A stretch of DNA of 64,000 nucleotides from UTCHB3 sp002050155 (GCA_030584105.1 CP129491.1:1426001-1490000); one strand, 5' to 3'; counted from the stretch's first letter, positions 27,726 to 36,518 are shown. Notes: a model not told the origin generated them from the letters alone. Translations and numbers: made by a program.

Positions 27726-28460
27726 TCTTTCCAAACGGTCAGCCCACGCATCTTCGTTGTGACCCGCACCGCGGTCAAAATAATAATCTAACTCCTCACC
27801 AAGCACAAAACCTTTTGAAGTTAGAAGGCAAAACATTTTTTGAGCGTCTTTTTTGCCGTCTTCACCACTGTCGATGTATATCTTCATGTTTTTTCGCCCT
27901 TTTGAAGATTCTATTCTCTTGAAAATAGCACCGTTTCCGTAGTAAAAAGAGGACGAAAGGCACCCCGCCATTCCGAAAACATGAGGATATTCCCAAATCA
28001 TACGAAGCGAACACAACCCTCCCATCGACGACCCCATTATCGCCGAGGCTTCTCTGTCAGGTAAGGTTCTGAAGTTATTATCGATAAATACTTTAAGCTC
28101 TTCCGCAATAAATTTTAAGTAATAATCGCCTTTTTCACTCTCGCTGTATTCTTCCAAACGATCACGCGTGTTGTATATCCCTACCACCATAATCTCTTCA
28201 ATCTGACCTGTACGAATCAATCGGGTTACACTTTCGTCAACTCGCCAGTCTCTGCCCGCAAATGAAGTTAAAGGGTCAATTAAATTTTGACCATCGTGCA
28301 TGTATAAAACGGGGAAATGACGGCTTTTGTCGTTCTTGTACGACGGAGGAAGCCAAACCAGCAGATCGCGCTCTGCTATCGGGTAACGACTCCTAAATTT
28401 TCGATAATATACAACGGAACCAACTATTTCCGTTTTTCCGTTGTTTCTATTATTTAACAA
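27699..28460 (-). CDS. Alpha/beta-hydrolase esterase (enterochelin-esterase/esterase D family)
   Basis: A 253-residue cytoplasmic hydrolase. The N-terminal LLVWLPPSY and VLYMHDGQNL segments, the nucleophile elbow GSSMGG (Ser145) and a late AGHNEDAW histidine (His234) form the usual Ser-Asp-His layout of the Fes/YbbA-type esterases. Substrate is unknown. The only sensible start is a TTG at 28460, with AAAGAGAG upstream; no in-frame ATG precedes the core fold. The end of the gene is duplicated just after the stop. Confidence 0.78.
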   Translation of the reverse strand: MLNNRNNGKTEIVGSVVYYRKFRSRYPIAERDLLVWLPPSYKNDKSRHFPVLYMHDGQNLIDPLTSFAGRDWRVDESVTRLIRTGQIEEIMVVGIYNTRDRLEEYSESEKGDYYLKFIAEELKVFIDNNFRTLPDREASAIMGSSMGGLCSLRMIWEYPHVFGMAGCLSSSFYYGNGAIFKRIESSKGRKNMKIYIDSGEDGKKDAQKMFCLLTSKGFVLGEELDYYFDRGAGHNEDAWADRLERPLRFMFGK

Positions 28461-28900
28461 TAAGGTTTTTGTTCTCTCTTTTTTTATAATTGGGAATTTA
28501 TTCTTGTTGACCTACAAGTTAAGAACCTTTTTGCTTAAAAAAAAGACTTTTCGGAGTTTATTTACAGGTGAAGTTTCTTAAATTTTTGCAAATTTACCGG
28601 GAATTGGTGCCTTTTGTCTCTTTTCACCGGAATTTGTTGTGAATTGTTGCTGTTTTGTTACTGTTTTATTACCGTTTTGTTGCGTAACTTGCTATTAATT
28701 GCCGGTGATTATGATTTGTAGGGATTTGGTTCGGTGGGTGGTTGCAATTTCGTTCGCTGGCAGTTGCAATTTCGTTCATGGGAGGCAGTGCACGGCTTCA
28801 ACTTTGGCATTTTGAAGCATTGGTTAAAACCGGCTGCTGCCTGTTAAAACCCGATATTGTATTATTAGATTTTTTTTAGAATTTTTATTGGAGATTTACC
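28461..28900. other. Divergent intergenic region, 440 bp
   Basis: No gene seen. It separates the esterase (minus) from a membrane-protein gene (plus). It contains short direct repeats, for example GTTGCAATTTCGTTC twice (about 28742-28780), and a run of TGTTACTG/TATTACCG words near 28640-28685. The GGAG at about 28889 is the ribosome binding site of the GTG-started gene at 28901. Confidence 0.55.
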
Positions 28901-29653
28901 GTGAGCAAGAATCTTTTACTTTGGATTTCTGCCTTTGTTATCGTATTTCTGTTTACTTTGGTGCGCCCCTATATCAGAGGTGAACAGCCCGTTAGCGGTA
29001 CTATCGGCATTGAGGGGAAAAAAATTTCGTACCTCTTCCCCCGAGAATGGGAAGCAGGAACAGACCTTAAATTCCTGATTAGAAACGATAACCCAAAAGT
29101 TACGGGATATTATGTTATCAATCTACCCGACGGGAAAAAAGTTAAAAAAGAATTAACCGTTGGTAAAGAGGAACTTATCGGCGTGCTTCCTGCTGCTAAA
29201 CCCGGTGAATCGGTTGACTATACGGTTTTCTTAAAATATGACGATAAACAGACCCAAATCCCATACAATACAACCCTCACTACTGTTTTTACCGGCAAAG
29301 TGAGCCTGATTATCAAAATTTTCTACCCGTTGATGCTTTTTATTCTGTCACTGCTGGCTGTAAGAGGCGGTTTGGAATTTTTTAACGAGGAGGGAAGGTA
29401 CAAGCTTTACACTATTTTCACAGCTGGCGCAGCCGTTTGTTTAAGTTTTATAATCGTGCCCGTAAGAAACCTTCTGCTGATTGCACCCCCTGCCGGTACA
29501 ATCCCCCCGCCGGGTGATATGTTCACCGCTGAAACCTTTTTCTATTCTGTTTTGTGGGTTCTGGTTAGTATTTTGGTTTTCTTCAATATCAAACCCGGTT
29601 TTACGCTTTTAGTCGGTTCAATGTTTACTCTGGCAGGTTTATTGTTTATTTAA
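28901..29653 (+). CDS. Five-helix membrane protein of unknown function
   Basis: A 250-residue protein. One N-terminal helix (about 4-22) is followed by a beta-rich extracytoplasmic domain (25-135) containing GTIGIEGKKISYLFPREWEAG, then four helices (about 142-163, 170-198, 207-228, 232-250). The start is GTG with GGAG upstream. I do not recognise the family. The last helix ends LAGLLFI, and a diverged copy of this end lies 66 bp downstream in frame. Confidence 0.65.
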   Translation: MSKNLLLWISAFVIVFLFTLVRPYIRGEQPVSGTIGIEGKKISYLFPREWEAGTDLKFLIRNDNPKVTGYYVINLPDGKKVKKELTVGKEELIGVLPAAKPGESVDYTVFLKYDDKQTQIPYNTTLTTVFTGKVSLIIKIFYPLMLFILSLLAVRGGLEFFNEEGRYKLYTIFTAGAAVCLSFIIVPVRNLLLIAPPAGTIPPPGDMFTAETFFYSVLWVLVSILVFFNIKPGFTLLVGSMFTLAGLLFI

Positions 29654-29695
29654 TATAAACTCAAATTCGCCACACTGTTTAAGTGCGCACTATCA

Positions 29696-29719
29696 ATGGC
29701 CGGTTTGCTGTTTATTTAA
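29696..29719 (+). repeat. Downstream in-frame copy of the membrane-protein gene end
   Basis: This reads MAGLLFI-stop, against the native LAGLLFI-stop at 29630-29653. The offset is 66 nt, a multiple of three, and no stop intervenes in that frame after the native one. Three of the four differing codons (Ala, Leu, Leu) are synonymous. Confidence 0.7.
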
Positions 29720-29763
29720 CGAAAACCGTAAGAGAAGTGGTGGGTTCAAACAAAGAAGTAGGT

Positions 29764-29886
29764 AAATTGCAAACCGAGAAATTGCAAACCGGTTAGCTCG
29801 AAAACAGGCGGTTCACAAATCTGTAAGTTTCAAACACTTAAGTTGTAACCCGAAAACAAATAATTCACAAACAGGTAATTCGAAAC
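29764..29886. repeat. Degenerate short tandem repeats
   Basis: ATTGCAAACCG occurs twice (about 29766-29790). A 35-40 bp pattern then repeats: CGAAAACA, 6 nt, TTCACAAA, then CTGTAAGTTTC or CAGGTAATTCG. On the minus strand part of it reads NYLFV-NYLFS, with Tyr and Leu codons differing synonymously. Confidence 0.55.
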
Positions 29887-29895
29887 GAAGTAAAA

Positions 29896-31236
29896 TCAGT
29901 AAATTTTTACTAAATCAACTCCTTTGTAGTAATGAAGCAATATTTCATCAAAGGAGAAGCCTTTTTCTGCCATAACGGCTGCACCTATTTGGCATAAGCC
30001 AACTCCGTGACCCCACCCGGCACCGAACAGAACAAATTTTCCGGGGATGTTATCTTTTTCTTCTAATGTTTCCACTACAAATGCGGATGAATAAAGGTGC
30101 GATTCGGAAAGAGCACGGCGTATCTCAAGCTCTTTCCCGATTGTTATGCTGCGCTTCGTTCCTGTGATTTTCAGCCGGATTATTCTTCCGGACTCTCCCC
30201 GCTCCAACGGCACCATTCTTACAATTGCACCCAAATCCACATCCAACTTCTTTGCCAGCAATTCCTGAAGTTGTTCCTGCGAAATTTCAACCTGCCACCT
30301 GAAAAAATCATCCGTTTCCTGATCATAATGGAGCAAAACCTGCGAAAGAATTGATTTATCTTTCGTGTTACAGTATGCCTCAGGCTCGTTGGTTATCCAT
30401 TTGGTTGCGTTGGTTTCATTGGTCAGGTTGGTATCGTAGTCTTCCGGTTCAAATTTATAATCGACAATTTTGCTGAGATAGGGCACTTTTTTACCCTCCC
30501 AAACATTCTCGAACGATTCTGAAACGCCGCCGCACGACTTCGAAAACCGGGCATCGCAAATTTCGTTGCCATATTTCATTACTAAACCGGCGGTTTCTTC
30601 AACGGCTTTACGGGCTGAATCTGTGAAAATTTTGGTGATACCTTGGTATCTTTGGCAGTGATCATCGGCGCAAACATCGAAATCTTCATGGTCCTCACGG
30701 TCGTACCACCGAAGTATCTCATCATCCGTGAAAACCATCCCTTTTTGCGCAGCCGTGAGGTTGCCTTTGGTTTTCGACTGCTCAATCTGCGAGAGCAACC
30801 AGCTGCGCGAAATTACAGCGTGCGCTTTCAGCAACGAAAGGCTGCTTTTAGCACTCATTTCCGATGAAATTACGCTTTTTAAGTACTCTTCTATATTTAT
30901 AATGTTAATCGCTGTTACTTTATCACCTTTTCGTAACAGCTTTAAGGTTCCTTTAAAATTCTGCTTCTCTCTTCTTTCCCAGTGAAACTGAACACCAATA
31001 ACCACATCTTTAATCATAAAATGCTCTGTCTCAGGTGAGTTAGGCCTGAAGAAAATGCTCGTTTCATCACTTATTTTTTTGCCGGAACCCTCAACCACAA
31101 GCTTTCCGTTTTTCACCCGTGCCTGGAATATTCCGCTGAAAAAATCTTCCTGGTTGTTTGTGTAATAATCGCCATAGCAGGTGAAATTTATTACACTGTC
31201 AGTTAAAATGCCCACGCTTATTAGCGGTTCATCCAT
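29896..31236 (-). CDS. SpoIID/LytB-domain protein
   Basis: A 446-residue protein of the SpoIID family, known as septal peptidoglycan lytic transglycosylases or amidase enhancers. Visible signatures are the N-terminal PLISVGILTD, the core NIEEYLKSVISSEM...LKAHAVISRSWLL, the cysteine pair region CDARFSKSCGGVSE, and the C-terminal GWGHGVGLCQIGA. No signal peptide precedes the domain, and an in-frame stop (TAA, 2 codons upstream) rules out an extension. Export, if any, must use another route. It is transcribed divergently from arginase. Confidence 0.85.
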   Translation of the reverse strand: MDEPLISVGILTDSVINFTCYGDYYTNNQEDFFSGIFQARVKNGKLVVEGSGKKISDETSIFFRPNSPETEHFMIKDVVIGVQFHWERREKQNFKGTLKLLRKGDKVTAINIINIEEYLKSVISSEMSAKSSLSLLKAHAVISRSWLLSQIEQSKTKGNLTAAQKGMVFTDDEILRWYDREDHEDFDVCADDHCQRYQGITKIFTDSARKAVEETAGLVMKYGNEICDARFSKSCGGVSESFENVWEGKKVPYLSKIVDYKFEPEDYDTNLTNETNATKWITNEPEAYCNTKDKSILSQVLLHYDQETDDFFRWQVEISQEQLQELLAKKLDVDLGAIVRMVPLERGESGRIIRLKITGTKRSITIGKELEIRRALSESHLYSSAFVVETLEEKDNIPGKFVLFGAGWGHGVGLCQIGAAVMAEKGFSFDEILLHYYKGVDLVKIY

Positions 31237-31318
31237 ACCTTACCTTAAATTAAAACAAAATTTCAAGATCGAATATACAAAACCTTTTGAAAATTTTAAT
31301 CTTTTTAGAACCGTCGGT

Positions 31319-31346
31319 TTGATTATCTTTATTATTTTTGTATTAA
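31319..31346 (+). promoter_or_regulatory. Possible promoter of the arginase gene
   Basis: TTGATT (31319-31324), a 16-nt spacer and TATTAA (31341-31346), placing a start about 13-15 nt before the ATG at 31366. The region is AT-rich, so chance matches are likely. Confidence 0.35.
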
Positions 31347-31365
31347 TTTTTAAAAAAGTGTTTGT

Positions 31366-32277
31366 ATGAAGAGAAAAGTAAGAATTATCGGTTTCCCTAT
31401 GGACCTCGGCGCCGGAAGAAGAGGCGTCGATATGGGGCCCTCCGCTTTACGCATCGCTCAACTTTCTGAAAAATTGGAAGAGCTGGGATACGAAGTCGAT
31501 GACCTCGGCGATATTGATGTCGGGATTATGGAAACCGAAGCCGTTAAAGATGACAAACTTAAGTATATCGACGAAATTGAAAGAACCTCGCTGAAGCTCG
31601 CTAAAGTGGTTGAAGAAACTCTTGAAGCTGAAGATTTCCCCCTATGCATCGGCGGCGATCACTCTATGGCGCTCGGTACTCTCGGCGGCATTGCTTCTTA
31701 TTGCAGAAAACGAGGGCAAAGCCTCGGCGTTATTTGGATTGACGCACACACCGATATGAACAGCGATAAAACAACCCCATCAGGAAATATTCACGGAATG
31801 TCACTCGCCGCTTCCCTCGGTATCGGGCACCCCCGCTTGGTTGACCTCTATGGCGAAGGACCCAAACTTAATCCGGAGGATGTAGTGGTGATTGGCGCCA
31901 GAAGTATTGATAAAGAAGAGCGCATTAACATCCAAAAATCGGGCATTACTGTTTATACTATGTCAGATATCGATAAAATGGGCATTCACAGAATTGTAAC
32001 AAAAGTGCTAAAACAGTTCAAAAATAAGGTTGATCATATTCATGTCAGCTTTGATGTTGACAGTGTTGACCCTACAATTCTGCCAGGTGTAGGTACGCCG
32101 GTGCCCGGCGGGTTAAACTATCGGGAAGCGCATTTGCTTATGGAAACGATTGCCGAGTGCGGCTGCATGTCTTCTCTTGAAATTACTGAAATTAACCCGA
32201 TTTTGGATACTAAAAACAACAGCGCGGTTTTTGCCGTTGGGTTAGTTGCCTCGAGCATGGGGCTGCGGATTTTGTAA
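31366..32277 (+). CDS. rocF: Arginase
   Basis: Hydrolyses arginine to ornithine and urea with a two-manganese centre. The 303-residue protein has all ligand motifs: GGDHS (His99), DAHTD (Asp126, His128, Asp130) and DVDSVDP (Asp230, Asp232), plus SGNIHGM and the C-terminal EINPILD. The arginase-type DAHTDMN and SGNIHG pattern favours arginase over agmatinase or formiminoglutamase. It is a single gene with a good terminator right after the stop. No urease or ornithine genes are nearby. Confidence 0.92.
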   Translation: MKRKVRIIGFPMDLGAGRRGVDMGPSALRIAQLSEKLEELGYEVDDLGDIDVGIMETEAVKDDKLKYIDEIERTSLKLAKVVEETLEAEDFPLCIGGDHSMALGTLGGIASYCRKRGQSLGVIWIDAHTDMNSDKTTPSGNIHGMSLAASLGIGHPRLVDLYGEGPKLNPEDVVVIGARSIDKEERINIQKSGITVYTMSDIDKMGIHRIVTKVLKQFKNKVDHIHVSFDVDSVDPTILPGVGTPVPGGLNYREAHLLMETIAECGCMSSLEITEINPILDTKNNSAVFAVGLVASSMGLRIL

Positions 32278-32282
32278 TATGA

Positions 32283-32308
32283 TTTAACCGCTTTTTGGTT
32301 AAATTTTT
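32283..32308 (+). terminator. Terminator of the arginase gene
   Basis: TTTAACC (32283-32289) pairs perfectly with GGTTAAA (32297-32303) across a 7-nt loop and is followed by TTTTT. It lies 6 nt past the stop. Confidence 0.75.
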
Positions 32309-32321
32309 GAATATTTGGAGT

Positions 32322-32520
32322 TTATCGGATTGAAATTGAAAGGATTTCCCTGATTGTAGTTTGGGAAGTTTTTTGATTTAATCCGAGGGATTTCCTGATG
32401 GAAATTGAGATGATTTTCTGATTAAACCCGGGAAATATTCGGACTATTGTAGATGAAATTCGAACTATTGTTGATGAAATTCGGATTGTTATTTGATGAA
32501 ATTCGGATAACACACAGTTA
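32322..32520. repeat. Degenerate 21-bp and 45-bp repeats between arginase and a membrane-protein gene
   Basis: GATGAAATTCG recurs at about 21-bp spacing (32452-32510), and a longer unit around GGATTTCC...GATTTAATCC / GATTTTCTGATTAAACCC occurs twice upstream. The minus strand stays open across the array (67 codons). In that frame it repeats RISSTIV and G[F/L]NQK, with several third-position differences. No start context or domain supports a gene. Confidence 0.65.
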
Positions 32521-32538
32521 AACACCTAAACAGTTAAA

Positions 32539-33075
32539 ATGAACCACCTGAAACAATTTCTGACTTACCTTATCATTATTGCCTCCGTCATGTGGATTTT
32601 GATGGAGCTTGAGGTGTTGGATATTAACTGGCCCTTTATTTTCTCGTTTTTGTTCATTCTTTCGGGGCTGGCTACTGTGGTTGTGGTGTTCGGAAAACAT
32701 GATGTACCCGCACTTTTAATCGGCACTACTCTCTTTTTAGTCGGAATTTTAATCTATCTGAACCACAATTTCATGTCGATCCCATGGGCACAGTTGCTGC
32801 TTCCCACAGCCATGTTTATGATCGGAGTGAACCTGATTATCCTTTTCTTGGATAACCCGAAAGTGCCCGGCTTTTTGATCGTGTCGGTCGTCTTTATCGG
32901 GTTTCCCTTTTTCTTTTTAAGCCAGGAGGACTCGATGACTCTCTCTTCGATGTTCACAGCAATCGGAGATATGGTTACAAAATACTGGCTGATAATTTTC
33001 TTAGCGGTTATTTCGGTTGTTTTTATTCTTTTGCAGGGTAAAAACTCCGGCGAGAATGGGGATAATGATAATTGA
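32539..33075 (+). CDS. Polytopic membrane protein, LiaF/DUF5668-like
   Basis: A 178-residue protein with about six predicted helices (10-26, 30-50, 57-76, 84-105, 109-127, 147-167) and an acidic tail ending SGENGDNDN. The helix pairs and WPFIFSFLFILSG motif recall LiaI/LiaF-type membrane domains that accompany phage-shock or cell-envelope stress genes. Here it stands alone next to the sigma/anti-sigma pair. Function unknown. Confidence 0.6.
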   Translation: MNHLKQFLTYLIIIASVMWILMELEVLDINWPFIFSFLFILSGLATVVVVFGKHDVPALLIGTTLFLVGILIYLNHNFMSIPWAQLLLPTAMFMIGVNLIILFLDNPKVPGFLIVSVVFIGFPFFFLSQEDSMTLSSMFTAIGDMVTKYWLIIFLAVISVVFILLQGKNSGENGDNDN

Positions 33076-33172
33076 GCAATCAGGAAGTATAACTTAAAAA
33101 CACAACACTTCCACCCTTAGAAGCAGACGGCTCAGGCAGCAACGGGAGATAATTGCTTAATAACTATAGTGG

Positions 33173-35128
33173 TTATTTTGCCGGAGGTGCTTCAACCTCT
33201 CTTTTGAATAACAACATCCCGCTCATAATTACAGTGTTCGAAGGCGTTTCCGCACCGTTTATATCTTCTTCAGTTAACATTAATTTGTAGCTTCCGCCTT
33301 TTGAAAGGTCCGGAACACCGTCAAGCTCGAAAAATTCCAAATTTTGTGAAGGGGCAACTACATCACCCACTTTTTCGTATTTCCCGTCGTCTTGAATCCA
33401 AAGTTGGAAACCCTTCCCCGCATTGAAAGAAGTAACATTCGAAAACTGCAAAAAACCTCTTTTATCCGAAACTGAGTAAAAGAACTTACCGTAAGCACCC
33501 GGATAATCATCACTTCCTATCAGATTAACAATCCCTACGACTTTTGAAGTGGCAAGAAACAGTATGAGATCCTGGTTAATAATCGCAGTGCTTTTCATGA
33601 TCTCTGATTTTTTCTGCGCAGTGCCGAGTTCGTTTAACCTTCGGTCGATTTTTTCATCAGAATTAATCACTAAAGTAAGAAGAACAATAACCATTACACT
33701 GAACAGAACCACAACAGAGCCCAATACCCCCCAAAACAAGGCTTTGCTTACGCCACCGGTTTTCTCTGTGGCGCCGTAAATCCCTCCTCCTTCGTAATGT
33801 CTTTGCTGAGCGCCGGCATAAACTCCAGGCTTTTCTTGTCCGGTGGGATATGGCTGCGAAGCGGACTGCGACGCGACAAATCCCTCACTGCCTTGTGGTT
33901 GTAATGCGCCCTGATTCCCGGCTTTTGCACCAATCGTTCCTGTGGTTTCTTCTTCACCGATCTCCTGATCAATCAGTTTTTTTCTTAGTGCCCGCTGTGG
34001 CGTTATTTGATGTTCCGGTTCGGCCTCATCTGTTGGTTCATCAACCGTATATCCCTCTTCTGAACCTTCATATTCCGGAGTTTGAGTTGCGGGTTCATCC
34101 GTAATTGTTCCGGAATAGGGATCAAAATGCGGCATTTCAGAAGCGTCAATTAACCTCTCACTTAAAGTATCTGTTGTTGGCGATCCTCCGTTATTAACTT
34201 CTCCCTCTACATTACCGCCGGTAAGCTCCGGAGCTTTATCACCACCACCGAAACCTTCCCCTGCCCCACCGGAGTTGCTCCCTGAAAGATCATCTCCAAA
34301 GGAATCTAATGAAAACGATCCATCCCGACCGGATACGGGGGGTCTTCCAAAACCGGGCAGACGCGGTATTCCCCCTTGAGGACGACCACCACGGCGTGCG
34401 CTGCTTTGATCATCCCGTGAAGGAGCGGAATCAAAACTACCCTCTATTGAAGAAGGTGTTGAAAAAGATGAACCGGAAGAGGAAGAACCATCGGCAGAAT
34501 TCGAAGGTGAACCTGATGGCGCAATATATCCCGGATGTGTGGGTTGCCCCGATAATCCCAAGTGCCCGGATTGTCCAAACTGACCTGATTGCTCCGAAAA
34601 GCCAGACTGCCCCGATTGCCCGGGTACGCCTGATTGCCCTGATTGCCCGGGTACGCCTGATTGCCCTGATTGCCCCGACCGGGCGTTTCCAGAACCTGAG
34701 GATACTGCACCCGAAGACGCCCCGAATGAACCAAATGGAGCAAAAGGCTGAAAACCCGAGCTGCCGGAAGATTGTGATCCTCCGAAAGATGAACCTGAAT
34801 CTGTTCCCGTTGGCGTAGGTTCTGCAGCAAAAGAACCAAGTTTGGTAAAGCTGATCCTCTTCTTACCCGGGAGAATTGTTGATGCAGGCGAGATTGTCTC
34901 TTCAATTTTTGTGAGAATGTGCTCAATTAAGTGTGGCGGCACATCTTTGGGGTCGATAAACGACACTAAAAGTGCGGTCAGATTCTGATATTCGCCAAGT
35001 TCCTGCCATGCAAAATCGTCGCTCGATTCAATCGCGTGAACTGTTTCAATAAATTCATCCTTGTCAAGCGCACCAAGAGCAAACGCCTGAATCAGATTTT
35101 CGTATTTCTGTTTCTCTTCAGGGCTCAT
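33173..35128 (-). CDS. RskA-type anti-sigma factor with a 370-residue low-complexity linker
   Basis: A 651-residue membrane anti-sigma factor. Residues 1-85 (FALGALDKDEF) resemble the zinc-free RskA-type sigma-binding domain. Residues 95-460 are low-complexity: Gly/Ser/Gln-rich, with collagen-like GQSGQSGVP repeats (about 151-190), then an acidic Pro/Thr/Glu-rich part. One membrane helix follows (463-488). Residues about 535-645 form an extracytoplasmic RskA C-terminal domain (GFQLWIQDDG, LMLTEEDING). Its ATG overlaps the sigma factor stop (ATGA), the normal pairing. The linker is far longer than in typical RskA. Confidence 0.82.
   Translation of the reverse strand: MSPEEKQKYENLIQAFALGALDKDEFIETVHAIESSDDFAWQELGEYQNLTALLVSFIDPKDVPPHLIEHILTKIEETISPASTILPGKKRISFTKLGSFAAEPTPTGTDSGSSFGGSQSSGSSGFQPFAPFGSFGASSGAVSSGSGNARSGQSGQSGVPGQSGQSGVPGQSGQSGFSEQSGQFGQSGHLGLSGQPTHPGYIAPSGSPSNSADGSSSSGSSFSTPSSIEGSFDSAPSRDDQSSARRGGRPQGGIPRLPGFGRPPVSGRDGSFSLDSFGDDLSGSNSGGAGEGFGGGDKAPELTGGNVEGEVNNGGSPTTDTLSERLIDASEMPHFDPYSGTITDEPATQTPEYEGSEEGYTVDEPTDEAEPEHQITPQRALRKKLIDQEIGEEETTGTIGAKAGNQGALQPQGSEGFVASQSASQPYPTGQEKPGVYAGAQQRHYEGGGIYGATEKTGGVSKALFWGVLGSVVVLFSVMVIVLLTLVINSDEKIDRRLNELGTAQKKSEIMKSTAIINQDLILFLATSKVVGIVNLIGSDDYPGAYGKFFYSVSDKRGFLQFSNVTSFNAGKGFQLWIQDDGKYEKVGDVVAPSQNLEFFELDGVPDLSKGGSYKLMLTEEDINGAETPSNTVIMSGMLLFKREVEAPPAK
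34559..34678 (-). repeat. Collagen-like Gln-Ser-Gly coding repeat in the anti-sigma factor
   Basis: In-frame repeats of GQSGQSGVP and related QSG triplets encode residues about 151-190, with near-identical 27-30 bp units (CCCGATTGCCCGGGTACGCC type on the plus strand). Confidence 0.75.
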
Positions 35129-35688
35129 GCTTCACCGTGCAGTAAATTATCGCGCAACGAACCAAGCGCAAGCCTGATCTTCGAGTTCACTGTCTGAACC
35201 GGAATGTTCAAATTCTTGCTGATTTCAGATTGAGTGAAACCGAAATATAACCCGAGGTAAATGACATGCTGCTGCGCTTCGGTTAAACGCATAACTGCGT
35301 TTTCGATGTTTTTGCTGATATTAAGCGCTGTTTCAAGGTCTAACGGATCAATCTGCTTGGAAAGATGTGGTATTATAATGTAGTTTTCGTAATCATCTGA
35401 GTATTCTTCAAGAAGTGCCGGGTTCCATTTTCTTCTTTTGGCATCTACTGCTTTGTTGCGTGCTAAGGTAATGATCCAGCAGTATGCGTTTTGAGAATTG
35501 ATATCGTATCTGTTCGCTTTGTTCCATATTATTACGAATATCTCTTCGAAAATTGTGTCTGCTAATACTTCATCTTCAATAATCTTGGAAACTAAAGCAT
35601 AAACAATTTTCGAGTACCGTCGATAGAGGTCTCTGAAAGCGTCGGTATCTCTCTTTGCAATTTTTATTAATAATTCGTGGTCACTCAT
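35125..35688 (-). CDS. ECF RNA polymerase sigma factor, SigK-like
   Basis: A 187-residue sigma-70 factor with regions 2 and 4 only. Region 2 includes FRDLYRRYSKIVYALVSKI and the AYCWIITLARNKAVDAKRR segment (2.3/2.4). Region 4 is LTEAQQHVIYLGLYFGFTQSEISKNL with NIPVQTVNSKIRLAL as the DNA-reading helix. Its stop overlaps the start of the RskA-type anti-sigma gene, as expected for an ECF19/SigK-type pair. It is first in a two-gene unit; no self-regulated promoter was recognised with confidence. Confidence 0.9.
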   Translation of the reverse strand: MSDHELLIKIAKRDTDAFRDLYRRYSKIVYALVSKIIEDEVLADTIFEEIFVIIWNKANRYDINSQNAYCWIITLARNKAVDAKRRKWNPALLEEYSDDYENYIIIPHLSKQIDPLDLETALNISKNIENAVMRLTEAQQHVIYLGLYFGFTQSEISKNLNIPVQTVNSKIRLALGSLRDNLLHGEA

Positions 35689-35986
35689 CGAAAAGCTCCG
35701 GATGATTCACAATCTTTTCAGCAAAATAAATTAATTTTTTCATATTAACCTACAAATTTATAATTTTTATTAGCCTGCCGCAAATATTTTACGCTTATTT
35801 AACGAGTATTTTTCGGCGTTAGTCGGTTTGTAGAAAAATTTATTATACAATCCATCTGTTATTCCGAAGCTTTTTTGCAACTCCTGCTGCTTGCCTCGTA
35901 TCCTCATCCAAATCCATTTCATCAGTGAGGCACAAATATTATCTAAAGGTTTTAGATACCGGACTTTCTGTTTTTGTTTATGACAT

Positions 35987-36062
35987 TGCTTTTTCTTGTG
36001 GTTGAAACATTGCGTTTGTTGGTTCACAAGACGGTGCTTTTTCTTGTGGTTGAAACATTGCG
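35987..36062. repeat. 28-bp direct repeat, two exact copies 48 bp apart
   Basis: TGCTTTTTCTTGTGGTTGAAAC plus six bases occurs at 35987-36014 and 36035-36062. Weaker relatives (GTTTGAAACAG, GTGTGAAACAG) follow to about 36128 and one precedes at about 35968. The unit resembles a CRISPR repeat in its GTTGAAAC end, but spacing and decay argue against an array. Confidence 0.7.
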
Positions 36063-36518
36063 CTTTATTGTTTGAGGCATCTTGGTCGTTTGTGTTTGAA
36101 ACAGTTCTTACTCTTGTGTGAAACAGTCAAGTGATAACCTTAATGATTTGCACAAAGATGGCAGTGGCACAACCGATTGCTTGCTGCTCCGAATTTATCG
36201 TGCTCCGTTATTGTGATGCTCCGGAGTTCAACAAAATATTTTTTAGGGTAATTACGGCTGCTCCGCCTACCTCAAAAAGAATAAATTACAGGCAAGTTTT
36301 GAAAACAGTTTTACGCTACACAGCAAAATTAAATGCGATCTGCTGATTATATTTTTCCCGATAATATTAAATAAATTTAAAAAAATATTATTAAAGTAAC
36401 ACTATAAGTACAAAATCATAATTATCTTATTATTATGATGATTGATTCAATCAATTAATTTAACACTTTAATATTTAATTTAAAATTTTTCAAGCAATAT
36501 TATACAATTTTAAAATAA

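Noticed and set aside
27572..27778. A minus-strand frame with a repeated MANERF peptide
   Set aside because: It overlaps the esterase end out of frame. The peptide repeat is the shadow of the 27-nt duplication.
35770..36027. An 85-codon minus-strand frame in the 1-kb gap
   Set aside because: It runs through the degenerate repeat array, has no domain or start context, and has repeat-driven composition.
35987..36062. CRISPR-like repeat (28-bp direct repeat ending GTTGAAAC, 48-bp period)
   Set aside because: Only two exact copies, an intervening stretch of 20 bp that is too short for a spacer, further copies degenerate and overlapping, and no cas genes in the window.
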